Assembly (NCBI GenBank): GCA_035041965.1
Contig: JAPYMA010003058.1
Coordinates: forward strand, 1-64,000
DNA length: 64,000 nt
Source of the DNA: Anisakis pegreffii
Taxonomy: Eukaryota; Nematoda; Chromadorea; Rhabditida; Anisakidae
Direction: 5' to 3'
The stretch's first letter is position 1. Every line of letters begins with the position of its first letter. Shown here one piece after another: positions 37,001-49,834 of this stretch. Under the pieces are notes generated by a model. The model did no database searches, was not told the DNA's origin, and worked only from the letters and a program-made list of their open reading frames with translations. Made by a program: the position numbers and the translations under genes.

Positions 37001-40000
37001 AACAATTCTTACTCCTGGCAGTACTTCAGCGAATTCGACTACATATTTTTGGTCCTAAATTTCAGACCTACTTCGTGAATGATCAGAACTATAAACATAA
37101 GGAAGTGGTTTTCCTGATAGTGGGTGGAGAAGGACCTGAGAACGGTTGGTTAGCAGAATTCCAGGACACACCTCTGATGAAAATGGCCAAGCAATTCGGC
37201 GCAATAATATTTGATCTGGAGCATCGTTTCTACGGATCCAGCAGACCATTTCCGTTAGTTTTCTAGAAAATGACATAAAATGTTGAGATTACATTTCACA
37301 TTTGTACCTCAAATTTACAGTAGCAATAGCGACCAACTCATTTGACAGTATCATCGTGTAATTGCATTGGAATCACACCTTCAATCAGCGTTCTATTTTT
37401 CAACCTCATAAGTTCACGATCCACAATTGTTTCATGACAATATTGAACTTTCACGAATTCCAGTATCTCATTTCACTGAACATATTGAACGTACGCTTGA
37501 ATCATTTTTAGACTTCAAACAACGTTAAATCTGCGATATTTGACGAGTCATCAAGCAGTTGAAGATATTGCTTATTTCATCAGATATATCAATAAAATGT
37601 ACAAGTTCAAGAACCCTAAATGGATCACTTTTGGGTGTTCTTATCCTGGTGATTGCATCTTGTTTGTCATTTTGTTAATGAACATAGTAATAGCTATGAT
37701 GAGAGGGATCATAAGTTGTACTTTTCATGAGAATACATAAGAAGGATGACAATAATAATAACAGTGATCAACAAGGGTTTGTTCCAACAGATTATGTACA
37801 GCAGTCTTGCCAATTATGAATAATTCCCGCTAGATGTGTGGGTATTCTACTGAGGCTGTGTTAAAAATGAGGATGTCAAAGACTGATCAGTCCGCTTGTT
37901 ATCATTAACGCTAGCGAACCATCGTTGTGAATATGTGCTCAAGTGATAATCTTATCTGTCAGTTCATCGAATCTTTTCATAGGCTCTCTATCTGCTTGGG
38001 TTAATGAGTTACATCCTGAACTTATTACCGGATCATACAGTACATCAGCTGCCGTTCAAGCCGAATACGATTTCTACCGTAATACTTTCATATCTTTTGT
38101 TTCATTTACTAACTTATTAATGCCACGAAGAGAATAATGAATTGAATAGGCTGATGACAAAAAAAGTTGGTTCTGACTGTGGAGGACCAGTTGTTTTCGA
38201 ATGTGATCATTCACCAATTTTACAATGATTAACAGCTACGAAATGATGAACGATCCGCTAGAAATCGAATGATCAAGTTTATGTTGCATATGAAACCATT
38301 TTTATGCTGCGAATACTGAACCTTCGTGTGAAAAGAAATTTAAGACCATTAATGGAAATAGATTGATTTCAAGAATATCTGGAAGTGGTTGAATCGGCGA
38401 TAAAAGCTTACAATACTAACTGTGCAAATAATATCGGTGCTGGAATCGCTGAAATGGGACGTTTAATATGGACACCCGAAGGACGCAACAAGCTTAGCGA
38501 TGTTTTTCAGTGAGTTTCCAGTCTTCATGATAGCACAAATATCTAACATTGTAATGTTTCAGTAGAGTACGATAAATTTTTGAATCATCCTCTTAAATCT
38601 TCATTTTCTCAACTTAGAGTTGTGCATTAACGTCATAGAGGAAATACGTTAAGAAACAAAAGAAAATTGTTAGTGTCGAGTTTTATCATTAACTGATGTA
38701 ACTTCAGATGTGAATGTAAATTCTAGGCTGAAACCCCGACTAAATGAAACAGCACTGTCGTACAACGACATCGCATACTTCTTGTTTTGCATTCACGTTA
38801 ATTTCCAAACATCCGTGCAATACAGTGAGGACAATGCTGTTAGTCGCTCAAGATTTTCATTGATTTATGTTTTAGTTTTGCTTATTCATTTCTGAACAAT
38901 AACCGACTTCAGTGGACTGTTTGTGAGCACAATCAATTCAGCTAATATATTAGTTTTTGCCTTTGCCTAACAATAAGTATATTAGAAGTCTTCCAGTTAT
39001 GTTGCTTCAAACTGCTCTTCAGCTGATATTCACTCAGCTGAACGAGATCTAATTGTCTGCGAATAGCTACATTCGTTCGGGTAACAGGTGTTCCAGAATC
39101 TACGAGGATCCTTGGAAAATCTATAGTTTTGATCAAGATGCCTTGCCGATGATCCCGAAGTTGGGTGCATCCGGACAACATCCACTCTTTTCTATCAGTC
39201 GAGAAAAGCATGGCTGCATACAATAAACAGTCCATTAAAATAAGATTTCTCTGGTCCGGATGTCAACTGGATCACTGAGACATCTGTGCTCGGGAAAGAC
39301 TCAACTGAGCACGATGTCTTAAAAAGTCGTTCTTGTCAGAATCTTTGTGAAAAATGAAAAGAGAAATCAAAACATGTCGAGATTGACGGATCCTTGATTC
39401 CGGTTGAATGATTAAATATGTTACATAAGTCAATGACTTTTTTATAAAAAACTTCTATTCTGAATGGTTAAAGGGAATGCACTTATCGATCCTCTTTTAA
39501 AAGCAGTTCCATTGTAACGCGATTTAAGGCAACATACTATAAGGCGGGAAGTATAGCTGATTTATGCAAGATAATGAACAACAATACTATGACTCCCATG
39601 GAGAGGCTGGCACAAGTAAATATCTATATGGTTGAAATCTTTGGCTACCCATTCACCGGTACATACGCTAGTTATGATGGATACGTCGAATATATCCAAG
39701 ATGTCAATTACTACGGCGATGGAGATGACGGTATTTGTTCAGCTATTTGTTCCTATAAAAAACATCCGGACAGTGCAACAGTTTGAATATATGTTGTTTG
39801 CATGCATCAGAGTCGACCAAAATTTGGTCTTATTTTGGTTTATTTCATCTCTGCGTTCGTGTATTTGTGATACAAAAAGCGCTAAAGGTTGCTTTTATTG
39901 TAAACGGAAGCATCTCGTGCAGAAATGCGCATCTAATTGTAACTATCTTGACTACTCATAAATAATTGATGCTTGCTAAATGCTTCAAGGATAATGAAAA

Positions 40001-43000
40001 TGTTCACATTGTTTGAAAGATTAATTTTCCTGTCCATCGCAGTTCAAGCCAATAAAACCACTCGGCTATAAATATTATTCTTCAACGAAACCGAAATTCA
40101 GCTGCAAGTCGAGGATGGGTCTGGCAGACATGTAACGAATTCGGATTTCTTCAGTCAACCGATACGGGAAAGAATATATTTGGCAGTCAAACACCTGCCA
40201 AGTCAGTCGTTTTTATGTTTCAACCAATTTCATATGATCAATAAGATTATTCAATGGCATGAACCAAGATAAGCAGTATCAGTAGTAAGCAGATAAGCAG
40301 TTATCGGCCGTCATGGAAACCATGAACGAACTTCCTTTAAACATGAGCTGTACGAAATCTAATGACGCCTTGTTTCAGTTTGTTCATCAATTGGTGTTCC
40401 GACATTTTTGGTCCAGACTTCAAGGCGTTGGCTGTTGAAAAGCGTACCCACGATACGAATGCATTTTATGGAGGAAAGGATGGCTATCGGGTAAGTTGAG
40501 AGCAGCTGATGAATAAAATTTTGGGCAATGACTAGTTTACGTCGAGGAGTAACAATTTGGTCGAGAGGAACGGGACATCATCGGGGAGCAAACTGGCCGC
40601 GACACACTCCGGGGTAAAGTCGGGGAGCGGAGGAGCGTCGAAGAATGATTGCGCCGGGAGACAACCGTCAGGGGGGGGCGGGAAGAAATTCAACGTAATT
40701 TTAGCGAAAATTTATCCTCTCGATATGAAGAAGAAGGATCACGTGATTCAATGACAACGCACTCTTGACTACGACATTCAGCAAATATAAGGAATACGGA
40801 AACGATCAAACACAACCAACCAAAATTACTCGGTTCGGACCAAACATTCGGTTCGAGAATTTTGGGCTCACTTTCGCAACACCTACAAATATGCCCTGTC
40901 ATGGATCCTCAACTGCGTCTGCAAACATAAGACTGCCTTGTTTTGCAGCTACCACTGCGCTTCACTTACCACCGCGATGTTCATCAACCTATATTCAGCG
41001 ATTTACACCACTATTCGAGCATCAGAGTCGAAAACCCTGGTACTCTGTTGACGAGCTTGAAATAACCTGTTGCTCAACTATCCAGAATTTCAAATCCTTG
41101 CAAATCTACTGCATCGGAACAAAATTTCATTCGATTGAATATGATCTATCCTCAAGAGGACCTTTCTGCACTAGCCAGCCGTTTGAATAGTACACCTAAC
41201 TGCATTGATGAGTAAGTCCTGTGAATTGCGATACGCACAGGTCGAAATTTCCGAATCATCTAGGATCTCTGATAATAAGCATTCGGTGAATTTATGAAAG
41301 GATACAGAATACACATGAAAAGGAGAAGAGACATCCCTTTATCACAAATAACAAAGTGAAGCAACGTGTACAATTGCCATAAACTCGCTCACTCAATAAA
41401 AAGCTGCGCATCGACTCACGTTGGTACGAATGGGAAAGTGTACAACTCGTGAGGAAGTAGCAGTAATACGAGTGAATTCTTTCAACCCTCGTACATTTGA
41501 ACATGCGTTTAAGTCAAAGCGAAAGCCTGAGCGTAGGGCGTGGGCCTAAACTTGAACGCGAATAGCAGTTTGATAGGATGAAATCAGGCCGTCGGGACCT
41601 CCACCTGACAGTTCACTGCCATCGGGGAGCGAGTTGTCCGGCGAGAGCCCTGACAAAAAAGTGGAGGAGCGAAACGTCAAGGATTACCCACCATGAGGGA
41701 CGGCGTTCCTCAACGAGCTTTAGTCATAGATTTCTCCACGCGGGGTCCCTTCCTGCCAAAAATTTGCTTCCCGATGAACACTAGTCATGACCACTGTCTG
41801 GCGTGATGAAAGTTTCAGCCACTCTCAACCTTGTGTTTAAATCAGGCAGCCATGTTCTAATGGTCGAAGTACATGTTGCATAGGGATTAAGTCTGGAACT
41901 TCTAAAATTATATGCATAATACGAATTCATTTATATTAAGCAGGGAATCAAAAAATAAAGCGAGAAAGCAGTAAGCTCATCAAAAAGCGCCTCTTCAGGG
42001 TAGGAATGCAATCTTCATCACTGGCGGTGCTGACCCATGGTATCCACTCGGTGTTTACTTCAACAGGAGTTCTGTAGTTTCATATCGTTCACCAGGTATC
42101 ACAGTTTTTTCGAATCACACATTTTTGGCGTTGAAAAACCTCAATTTATATTTTAGTAACAACCTCATGTCCAGTTTGAAAATGGTTAAATTCGGTAAGG
42201 AAAATGCTTCGAATTCAGGTACGGCACACTGCGCTGATATGTATGTACCAAGAAAGATGGATAAGCCTGGTTTGGCAGTAGCTCGTCGCTTGGTGAAGGA
42301 GAATGTTGCAAAATGGTTAGGAATTCCATTAGAGAAATCATCAGATGAAGAAGCTGCTGACCCAAAACACGAAGAACAACAGCAGAAACAGGAACGACCG
42401 TCAATATTCAAATACCCACAAATGAAAGAGTTCAGTTCAACGATCGAACAGCTTCCTCTGGAACCATTCAAAGAGGTATACACATGTTGCTTATGCTCGA
42501 AAGTCACAGTTGATCAAACTAACCGGCACCGAATGTTCCGGAAAACGGATGCATTGATCGGTCTTAGTGGGTAATGATCTTTTTATACGCGCAAAAGGAA
42601 GAATTTCGTTTGTTTCATTTTGACCACATCTCTACCATTTGTTGGCTGGGTGAAGAACCAAAATTTGAGTAGCAATGTCCAAGAAAAATACGTAAAATTG
42701 ATGATGCAATACGCCTTACGTTCTGATTTATGATAATGATTCTCAGGCAATTGCACCACGACACCAGAAATCATCCTTTTATAATGGTCCGGCATTCTTA
42801 ATGGGACGTCCCCGAGGAGGTTTCATCGCAGAGCCACCGGTAAATGTTAATTTTGGAATTTGTAGAGAATAAACTGTATTGAAAGACGAAAGATTGAGAA
42901 ATGGATGCAGAGCAGAATAAATGTTGCTATGGAGACAATAATCATAAGAATCTAAAATGATGGCGTTCGTTTCCGATAAAATATGTGTGCAGCTATTGAC

Positions 43001-46000
43001 TGGATAACAGACAAAATCATGATGCAACTGAAATATTTTGATTGATTTCTACCGCTATATCATTCCGTCAATTGACAGTCTCAATTGTAGATGCCAGCAA
43101 TCAGCGATTACCCTCTCGGTTTTGTAGCGGGCACGATACAGCAACCTGTTGACAACTTTAATGCTTCTTCAAAGGCTACCTACAAACAGGTACAAACTAA
43201 ATCACCACACTAATTCCACATCTAAACCATGAAGGATACCGATGCCTTCATCTTACAATTTTAGTGGATCGTGCTGTTCTCTTCTGCTCTTCCATCTATA
43301 TCCTGGCCTACTCTACGTCCCCATTCTTCAAAATCTGTTGTGTTCCGTTTCGGCAACCTACAATTTCAATGTTATTCTATTCAGTCCTCTTAAAAATCCA
43401 CTTTAAATACTTTATGTTCCGAACAATTCTCAGAAGCAATTCACAAAATGAAAGCTCTAAGTCGTCGACAAACAACTTCTTCCACCGCATGAAGTCATTC
43501 CAAAAGCCAAAAATAAGATGGATTCATTAATAGAATTAAATAACGATGTACTCAATGATTATAGCGCTATTGGTATAATCCGCAATACTACAAACCCAAC
43601 GGCCCATTGTTTTTGTTTATTTGTGGTGAGAGTCCAGCTGATATCAAATGGGTAACAAATCCGGACGTTCAAATTATGACTGCTGCTAGGGAATACAGCG
43701 CTTCTGTTTTCATGCTGGAGCATCGATATTATGGAAAGAGTTGGCCAACACCGTACGTTGTTATAATTTCATGTTTGGAAGATAAAGATTACTTGCACAT
43801 TTAAATAAACAGATTATCGCCAGCTCATAATTGAACGCCTTCGCAAACTGAAGTCTGGTTTAGCCCCTTCAGTAATCTGATCCACTGAAATGTGATCGCG
43901 TCAAGTAATTCTATGAATTTTAACTTCGGAGGTTGATGCGTCGCTCACCTCAAGATTGTTTGATGAGTCGTTCTCTCTAAAAATAAACAAAGCGATGGAG
44001 GACTGTGCTCCTTGCAGCAAACAGGAAATTCAGCATAACCTCCACCTTCGAGATGATACTGAATTTTATGTGTGGTGCAGCAAAGCCTTTGAATGAAAAG
44101 CAGTTGTGATATTTCTCACCAATCCAGTTAGCAGCTATTCGGATTGGTGAGAAATACGACAATTGATTTCCATCCATAGTTGGAAAATGAATGAATCATT
44201 TCGAATTTCAGAAATCAATCGACAGAGAATCTGAAGTGGTTATCCGTTGAGCAAGCATTGGCTGATGCAGCGCGTTTCATAAAGGCAATGAACAAAGAGT
44301 ATGGTTATGTGAATCCAAAGTGGATCACATTCGGAGGATCGTATCCAGGTTTTGTTGCATTTTGTTCGCCTGAAACAAATCCATCTGTTGAAATTAATGA
44401 TAACTGAAAATTGGTCTTCTCTCACTTGAAACACAGTTGATGAAAATGTGATATGAGGATTTCAAAGATGCACTCAACGTATTGAGTTCTTCCAAGTAGG
44501 CGCAATGAGATGTTTATTTGAAGGTAGTATGTCCGCGTGGATGCGTCAGTTCCATCCAGACCTAGTGACTGGTGCGATGGCAAGCTCAGCACCTATTGAA
44601 GTGAAAGTTGATTTTTACGGTTTGTTTCTTCTTCATATGCATGTCGTCGCGTCATGTGAATTGCGCTTTGCACCGAATCACCGAGATTGCCTCATGGATG
44701 CGGTGATCAGAATTATGTTCCATTTTTTCATAACAGCGAACATAAATTGTGTCATCTGAACCATTATTTTTACGATTCTAAACTAATTTTATTTTCAGGA
44801 TATGAATTGCAATGTCAGAATTCAATGCAAATATACAATCCAGCTTGTTCTGAAAACATTGGAATCGCATTTGAAAATATGCATCAGTTGTCATTGACTG
44901 GTGAAGGTCGTGTTGAATTATCAAAGATATTCAGGTTCGCTTCGGTATCTCATTGCAGTTGCTTCAAATGAGATTCATTCCTGGTTGTGGCTGAGTTTGC
45001 TTAAATTATCTCCCAAAATCATCCTTGTGACATTACAAGCTCCCTGATCAATCGGTCTGACGCACAAGATTTCAGCCTCGTTCCAGCTTGGAATAATACT
45101 ACGAAAGTCAATGAGAAGGATATGCAAAACTTCTTCGCGATCATGTATCAGAACTTTGACAGCATCGTGCAATACAACAATGATAATCGGGTATGAAATA
45201 CCAAGGGAATATCTCAAATGATTTCTTTTCACAACCATCAAGGAATCAAGCCGTTTGCTGTCCTGAATTTTCATGAAATTAATGAATTGAACTGCTTGGA
45301 TGCAAATTAAATGTAAAAGTATGCCAATGATAATGATAACGTCAAATTAACCAAAACCATTCGCATCTAAATAAGTTAACGGTTGCGTTACATTTATGTT
45401 ACCCATCGATCTCGTGAGGGTCTGTTGAGATAAGAATGTTGTTTTATTGCAGGGCATATATGCATATGGTGAAGGAATGCGTGAGGGCTGTGGAATAATG
45501 CAGAATAACGAGAGATTCCCAATGCAGAATTTAGCTGAAGTTAATAAATACGTTGCCACATTCCCGAATGGGACTTTCGAATATACGGATTACGTTTACC
45601 AGAATCTAGTCAAATATTTAAAGAATGACAAATTTTTCGATGGATGTGAGTGTTTTTGAAGCGTGTATACATTCCAAAGAAATTAATTTTTCACCTCTGG
45701 CTCATAATCAATTAGTGCTGATTGAAATGCTGTTTACAATAGACTTCGAGTGCTTCCAAAGTACGCGGTACTTTGAAAGCCCTGGAAGTGATAATTTATT
45801 TGCAATGAAAATACAATTGTCAACAAGAGGCGACGATCCGTTTTGTATTCTCTCTGAAAAAGGGAGGAGTTCATTCCTTTACAGCTGATTGGCGCACATG
45901 GACGTATCAAACCTGCACACAGTTTGGTTTCTTTGAATCAACAGACATTGGCTACAATATATGGGGTAGTCCAGTTCCTGTGAAGTTCGTTCCATTGGTT

Positions 46001-47268
46001 ATCTTCATCCTGATCATACGAACAAATCTTTTCCTCGATTGCTTTTCACAATGATCCCAAATTCCATCGATATCAACGTACCGCTCATTTTGACAGCTGA
46101 TGAAATTATTATCATGTAGAGTTCATTTTCGCTCAAAATTTTCACCACTTAATCGCTGAATCTCGTTCACGCATAATCTGTCCTGTGAGTTGGTCCGACA
46201 CGAATCAAAGTAGCGGGGATATATGTTACGATTTGCTATATTGCAGCTTTTGGATTGAAATGTGTGCTGATATATTCGGCCCCAAATTCACATCGAAACG
46301 CATTTACAAAGCTGTTGACGATTTGCAGAAACTGACAGGCGGTAGAGATCACTACCATGTATGTCGATTGAACCAGTGATCCTTTCACGTAGCCGACTAT
46401 TAGTTTAGAGAAGTGACCGAACACATTATTCTACAGAATATCATCCATTTACGTTGCCTTCTAGAGTACCACTGTATTAACAGCAAGAAGAGTCGCTCAA
46501 AATTAATGAATGACTGATCGGCATTGACTTATCTCTTCGTTCAAATTTAAGTCCGAGTTTTTCTTCCTTCTGTCTTTGATCACATTGAGAACAGTAGGCG
46601 ATGTTGATTCCTTGTTGGAGTAGAGCAATAAAAGCCATTTATGATCACACGGGAAAGTTGACAGTAGAAGAACGCACTGACTTCAGGGCACAAACGTTAT
46701 GTTCACGAATGGAAATATTGATCCCTGGCATCTTCAAGGCAAATATAATGGTACTGGAACAGTTACAACGATTCTTATGAATGGTAATTAGCTGAAACAA
46801 TTCGTCTGTGACATTTTCTACATCGTCATAATGTGGTCTAACAGTACAATATGTACTTTACATAAGTTTTCTTTCAGTACATAAGTTTACTTTACATAAG
46901 TTTTCTTTCAAACTCCCATGATAGAATTTTAAGGAATAGTAGCTATTGGAACACATGGCACTGCTCAGTAAAATTGATTCAATAATACTGTCGGATACTA
47001 CGTGAATTAGTTGCAATTGGTTTTCATCATTTTTTATGGGGAACTTTAAATTTAAAATGAATGCTTGATGATGGCTGAACAGGTTCAGAAATAATTATGT
47101 ATTAGTCGCAAATGACCTCGTTTTATCTGTTCAGTTATCATAAAGTCATTTGATTATGGTATTAAGGTACTGCCCATTGTGCCGAGATGTACCCACCACG
47201 ACCTCAAGATGCACCAGATCTTAAACCTGTCAGAGAGTTAGCATTAAAGAAAATTGGTGAATGGCTTG
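34063..47268 (+). CDS. Secreted double-domain S28 serine peptidase, 25 exons seen plus likely last exon
   Basis: Exons: 34063-34104, 34434-34538, 34982-35074, 37066-37253, 37512-37648, 37983-38078, 38374-38509, 38727-38838, 39544-39730, 40102-40201, 40379-40490, 41999-42095, 42219-42475, 42747-42839, 43091-43189, 43565-43752, 44212-44348, 44524-44619, 44799-44934, 45076-45190, 45453-45645, 45885-45984, 46247-46358, 46687-46783, 47167-47268. All phases close. Exon 1 encodes a signal-peptide core (MKLLVLTCLLL). Domain 1: LLDHF, GGEGP, LEHRFYG (131-137), nucleophile Ser186 in GCSYPG, WQTC (373-376), Asp448 in ADPW, His472 in TAHCADMY. Domain 2: LEHRYYG, Ser724 in GGSYPG, YQTCTQFG, Asp989 in IDPWHL, His1013 in TAHCAEMY. 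The two halves join in phase across introns with no new start or signal. Family members (Pro-X carboxypeptidase, DPP II, nematode PCP-like) are secreted or lysosomal exopeptidases; the substrate here is unknown. Exons 1 and 2 are the least certain. Confidence 0.9.
40557..40690 (+). repeat. GC-rich interspersed repeat in an S28 intron
   Basis: CATCGGGGAGCAAACTGGCC and GGGGAGCGGAGGAGCGTCG lie in the intron between exons 11 and 12. It resembles 41618-41740 (CATCGGGGAGCGAGTTGTCC, GTGGAGGAGCGAAACGTC). The 65-codon frame over it is incidental. Confidence 0.65.
41586..41790 (+). repeat. Second GC-rich interspersed repeat in the same S28 intron
   Basis: Related to 40557-40690 in its left half. Its right end (CCCGATGAACACTAGTCATGA) resembles the end of the island at 11889-12115. 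Confidence 0.65.
44110..44156. repeat. Perfect inverted repeat, 16-bp arms, in an S28 intron
   Basis: TATTTCTCACCAATCC (44110-44125) and its exact complement (44141-44156) flank a 15-base loop, about 55 bases upstream of exon 17 of the S28 gene. Confidence 0.9.
46854..46910 (+). repeat. 23-bp direct repeat in an S28 intron
   Basis: Two exact 23-base copies (46854-46876 and 46888-46910) of a unit starting TACTTTACATAAG, 11 bases apart. Each ends in TTTCTTTCA, like a splice acceptor tract. Confidence 0.85.
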
Positions 47269-47554
47269 GTAAGTTCTTTTACTCGTAACTGTTTTTCTCA
47301 GCTTTTTCGAATTCATTGCTCAGTTCACAATTCATTCCCATCAATACGGTTGGATATTAATAACTTCTGAAGCGGAAAGTATTTGGAAAATACCGTTAAC
47401 TTATAAAACGACTAACCGCGTAATAAAAAGCCGCAAAAACCTCAAGTTCACAATCACATGACCAATTTTGAAACTTCATCTGAATGCCACATTTACTTTG
47501 TGGAGCAGTCGTTTGTGAAGTAAATCATGCCGTAACGATTTTACTCGCAACGAA

Positions 47555-47690
47555 GACACTAGTGTGTTGCGGGGATCAGGAAATTTTGGGTTCCCCCTCC
47601 CTGTTCCCCATCCACAACTTCTTTCAGGCCGGCTGCATTTTCGAGGTCCCTGACTGCAAAATTTCGTCTCCAACTTCTAGCCTTGTAAAT
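47555..47690 (-). repeat. GC-rich interspersed repeat, inverted copy of 8955-9085
   Basis: On the minus strand it reads GTTGGAGACGAAATTTTGCA then GACCTCGAAAATGCAGCCGG, matching the order and spacing of 8955-9085. Confidence 0.75.
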
Positions 47691-48313
47691 AAATTATTAG
47701 AGTCTTCAAGCTTACCTCTCTGGAATACTGTGAACAGTTGGCTTATTGGACATGGAGGTTACGTAATGACAAGAGTTGAGTTGGAGGTCTCTGGGAGCAC
47801 CCAGGAGTATGATCACTAACCATGTGCGAGTTATCTGAGCCCCTTGGCCCTACATTCGGAGGTTCTCCAGTGCTTTATTTCGAAATCTATTAACATATCA
47901 TGTACACACTATATATTGCTATTCTTGGTTCGATCAAATTTGGGCCGTGACCAATGAATTTATGAGGTATAAACGATGTATTATATGACATATTGTATTA
48001 TTAAATTGTATGACATGTATTGTATTATATAATACTTATTTCATCCTCACCATTGAGTTAATGACAGTTTACTCCAACAATCTCCCTCAGGGAACATGGC
48101 TTGGAACGCTCAAGAATAGATTTCGCCCGAACATGAAGGATTTGTCGTTTAATGCTGCGAAGGTTATTGCAAGGATATAATAATTGATTTAAATGACGGT
48201 GTGCGACTGATATCCATTGGTGCACTATTTCAAAGACCTCTGAATTTCAATGCCAACGACCACAGACGATCAGTTGACACCAAATTGCCCATTCATTCTT
48301 GCTCACAGACCGA

Positions 48314-48484
48314 GAAAACACCAACTCTATCAGACCAAGAAAACACCAACTCTATCAGTCAAGAATAATTTCGGCCACCGTTGAGTGTTTGCCACTACAA
48401 CGTGCTCATGCCTACTTTCCTCCTCTAGCAGTCGCGATACAAAATCGATCGGAGACAACTTTATGGAAACACCAACTCTATCAG
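48314..48484 (+). repeat. Three copies of a ~20-bp repeat
   Basis: GAAAACACCAACTCTATCAG occurs at 48314-48333 and 48339-48358, and with one change at 48465-48484. The last two are followed by TCAAGAATAA. The overlapping ORFs on both strands simply encode this repetition. Confidence 0.85.
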
Positions 48485-48613
48485 TCAAGAATAAGAAACC
48501 AATTTCAACAGAAGAAAATCTCTCGCATATTTTTTTCACATGTTCGAGAAAGAAAACAGATTCACCATAGCAGAAATTGTTAATTGTAATTGTTTTTTCT
48601 TCTGATTTTCCAG

Positions 48614-48663
48614 AATGTGTGAAAATCGAATTGAGCCGTCCAGGAGGAAGGAAGACAACGTAG
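48614..48663 (+). CDS. Candidate last exon of the double S28 gene
   Basis: After GATTTTCCAG the sequence reads, in the phase required by the donor at 47268 (phase 1), 16 codons ending in TAG: ECVKIELSRPGGRKTT. Including it gives 1059 residues. It is a plausible short tail after the conserved IGEWL end of domain 2, but it lies 1.3 kb downstream and carries no family motif. A nearer unrecognised exon could be the true end. Confidence 0.35.
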
Positions 48664-49674
48664 ACAGTACCATTCCTGTCCAATGGAAAATCATTCACAG
48701 TTCAATCTGGGAAACATATGTTTTCGGGAATTAAATCGTTAAGTACTACGTGGATGACTTCGCGCTAAATCGCTGTCTTTAAATTTCTGTTCACGTGTGG
48801 AATTGACCGAAAGCTCGAGCCAAATTAAGCTATGAAGTTTTTTCCTTTTTTCCATTATGCATTGTTCTGCATCCATTATGCACTGCAATATTCTCGTAAA
48901 GCTCAAAAGCATGGAAGAGTTTTCGGGGTGTTCACAAACGTATAAGTTCATATCGAAATGCTCACCAATCAACATGTTGGAAGCCATTGATCTTATGAAA
49001 ATTAGAACTTCAGGAACAATCTGTTGAATAAATCCAAAGTGGAAGAGATTGGAAACCCCCGGAAACAGTTTCGAAAGTTTCAGACATTTCGCGAATGCTT
49101 GAAACTAATACTATTGGGTTTTCCCAGAGCCTTTCAACGCAAACTCAGTCGTTACCTGCATTTCCATTAGGCCCCGGGCGAATGTCTGTTGGGCTAAATA
49201 TCCATGGGCTAAACATTCTTAGGCTAAATGTCCTACATCAGTTGTGTTATAAAGTAGTTTGGTTTTGTTGCACGCTGAAGCTGGGAGCATGTCTCATCTG
49301 CAAAGTCTGCACTGGGCAAAAAAGGAGAACATTTGGTCCTCGGGAGTGTACTGTGGAAATATTTTGTTTTGGGGCAGTAAACGGAACGTTTGCTCGACAT
49401 TATGAAACAGTCATCAACAAAGAGACTTTTCGACCACTCGCGTATGATTCCTGCTCAGTTGAAAGAAATATTTCTGACTGTCTCAAAAGCATGAGGAGAA
49501 AACGACATTTCTCGTCATTGAGACACGGCTATTACCGTGAACCGTAACCTGGCCTAAACTTTCAGTGATAAACATTAACAATTTCTGCAACATGAAGTGG
49601 AAAAAATTCACGATATTGTCATTGCAGAATGTTGCTCATTTTTCTCGCCGAACGCCATGCATTGGTTATACTGA
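48664..49674. other. No gene recognised; contains a short degenerate tandem repeat
   Basis: At 49177-49235 a roughly 15-base word recurs four times (GGGCGAATGTCTGTT, GGGCTAAATATCCAT, GGGCTAAACATTCTT, GGCTAAATGTCCTAC). The 150-codon frame at 49095-49547 runs through it and has no other recognisable feature. Confidence 0.5.
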
Positions 49675-49800
49675 CTTTGCCAGCGAAATTCCCCTTCATG
49701 ATTCCTCGCCTCCGACCTTTTCCAAGCCGATCGCGTTCTCAGGATTTCCGACCGCGAACTTTTTTCCGACCCCGCTACACACTGGAACACCCAAAACAGC
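49675..49800 (-). repeat. GC-rich interspersed repeat, another copy
   Basis: On the minus strand it reads GCGGGGTCGGAAAAAAGTTCG and later GGTCGGAGGCGAGGAATC, resembling 8955-9085 (GCGGGGACGAAAAAAAGTCGG). Confidence 0.6.
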
Positions 49801-49834
49801 GTATTCAGTGAATGATTTCATTTAAGAGATGTCG

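Noticed and set aside
48299..48698. Overlapping ORFs on both strands, one repeating FLTDRVGV
   Set aside because: The repetition comes from three copies of a ~20-base DNA repeat; no gene is indicated.
49095..49547. 150-codon plus-strand ORF
   Set aside because: It runs through a 15-base tandem repeat and has no motif.
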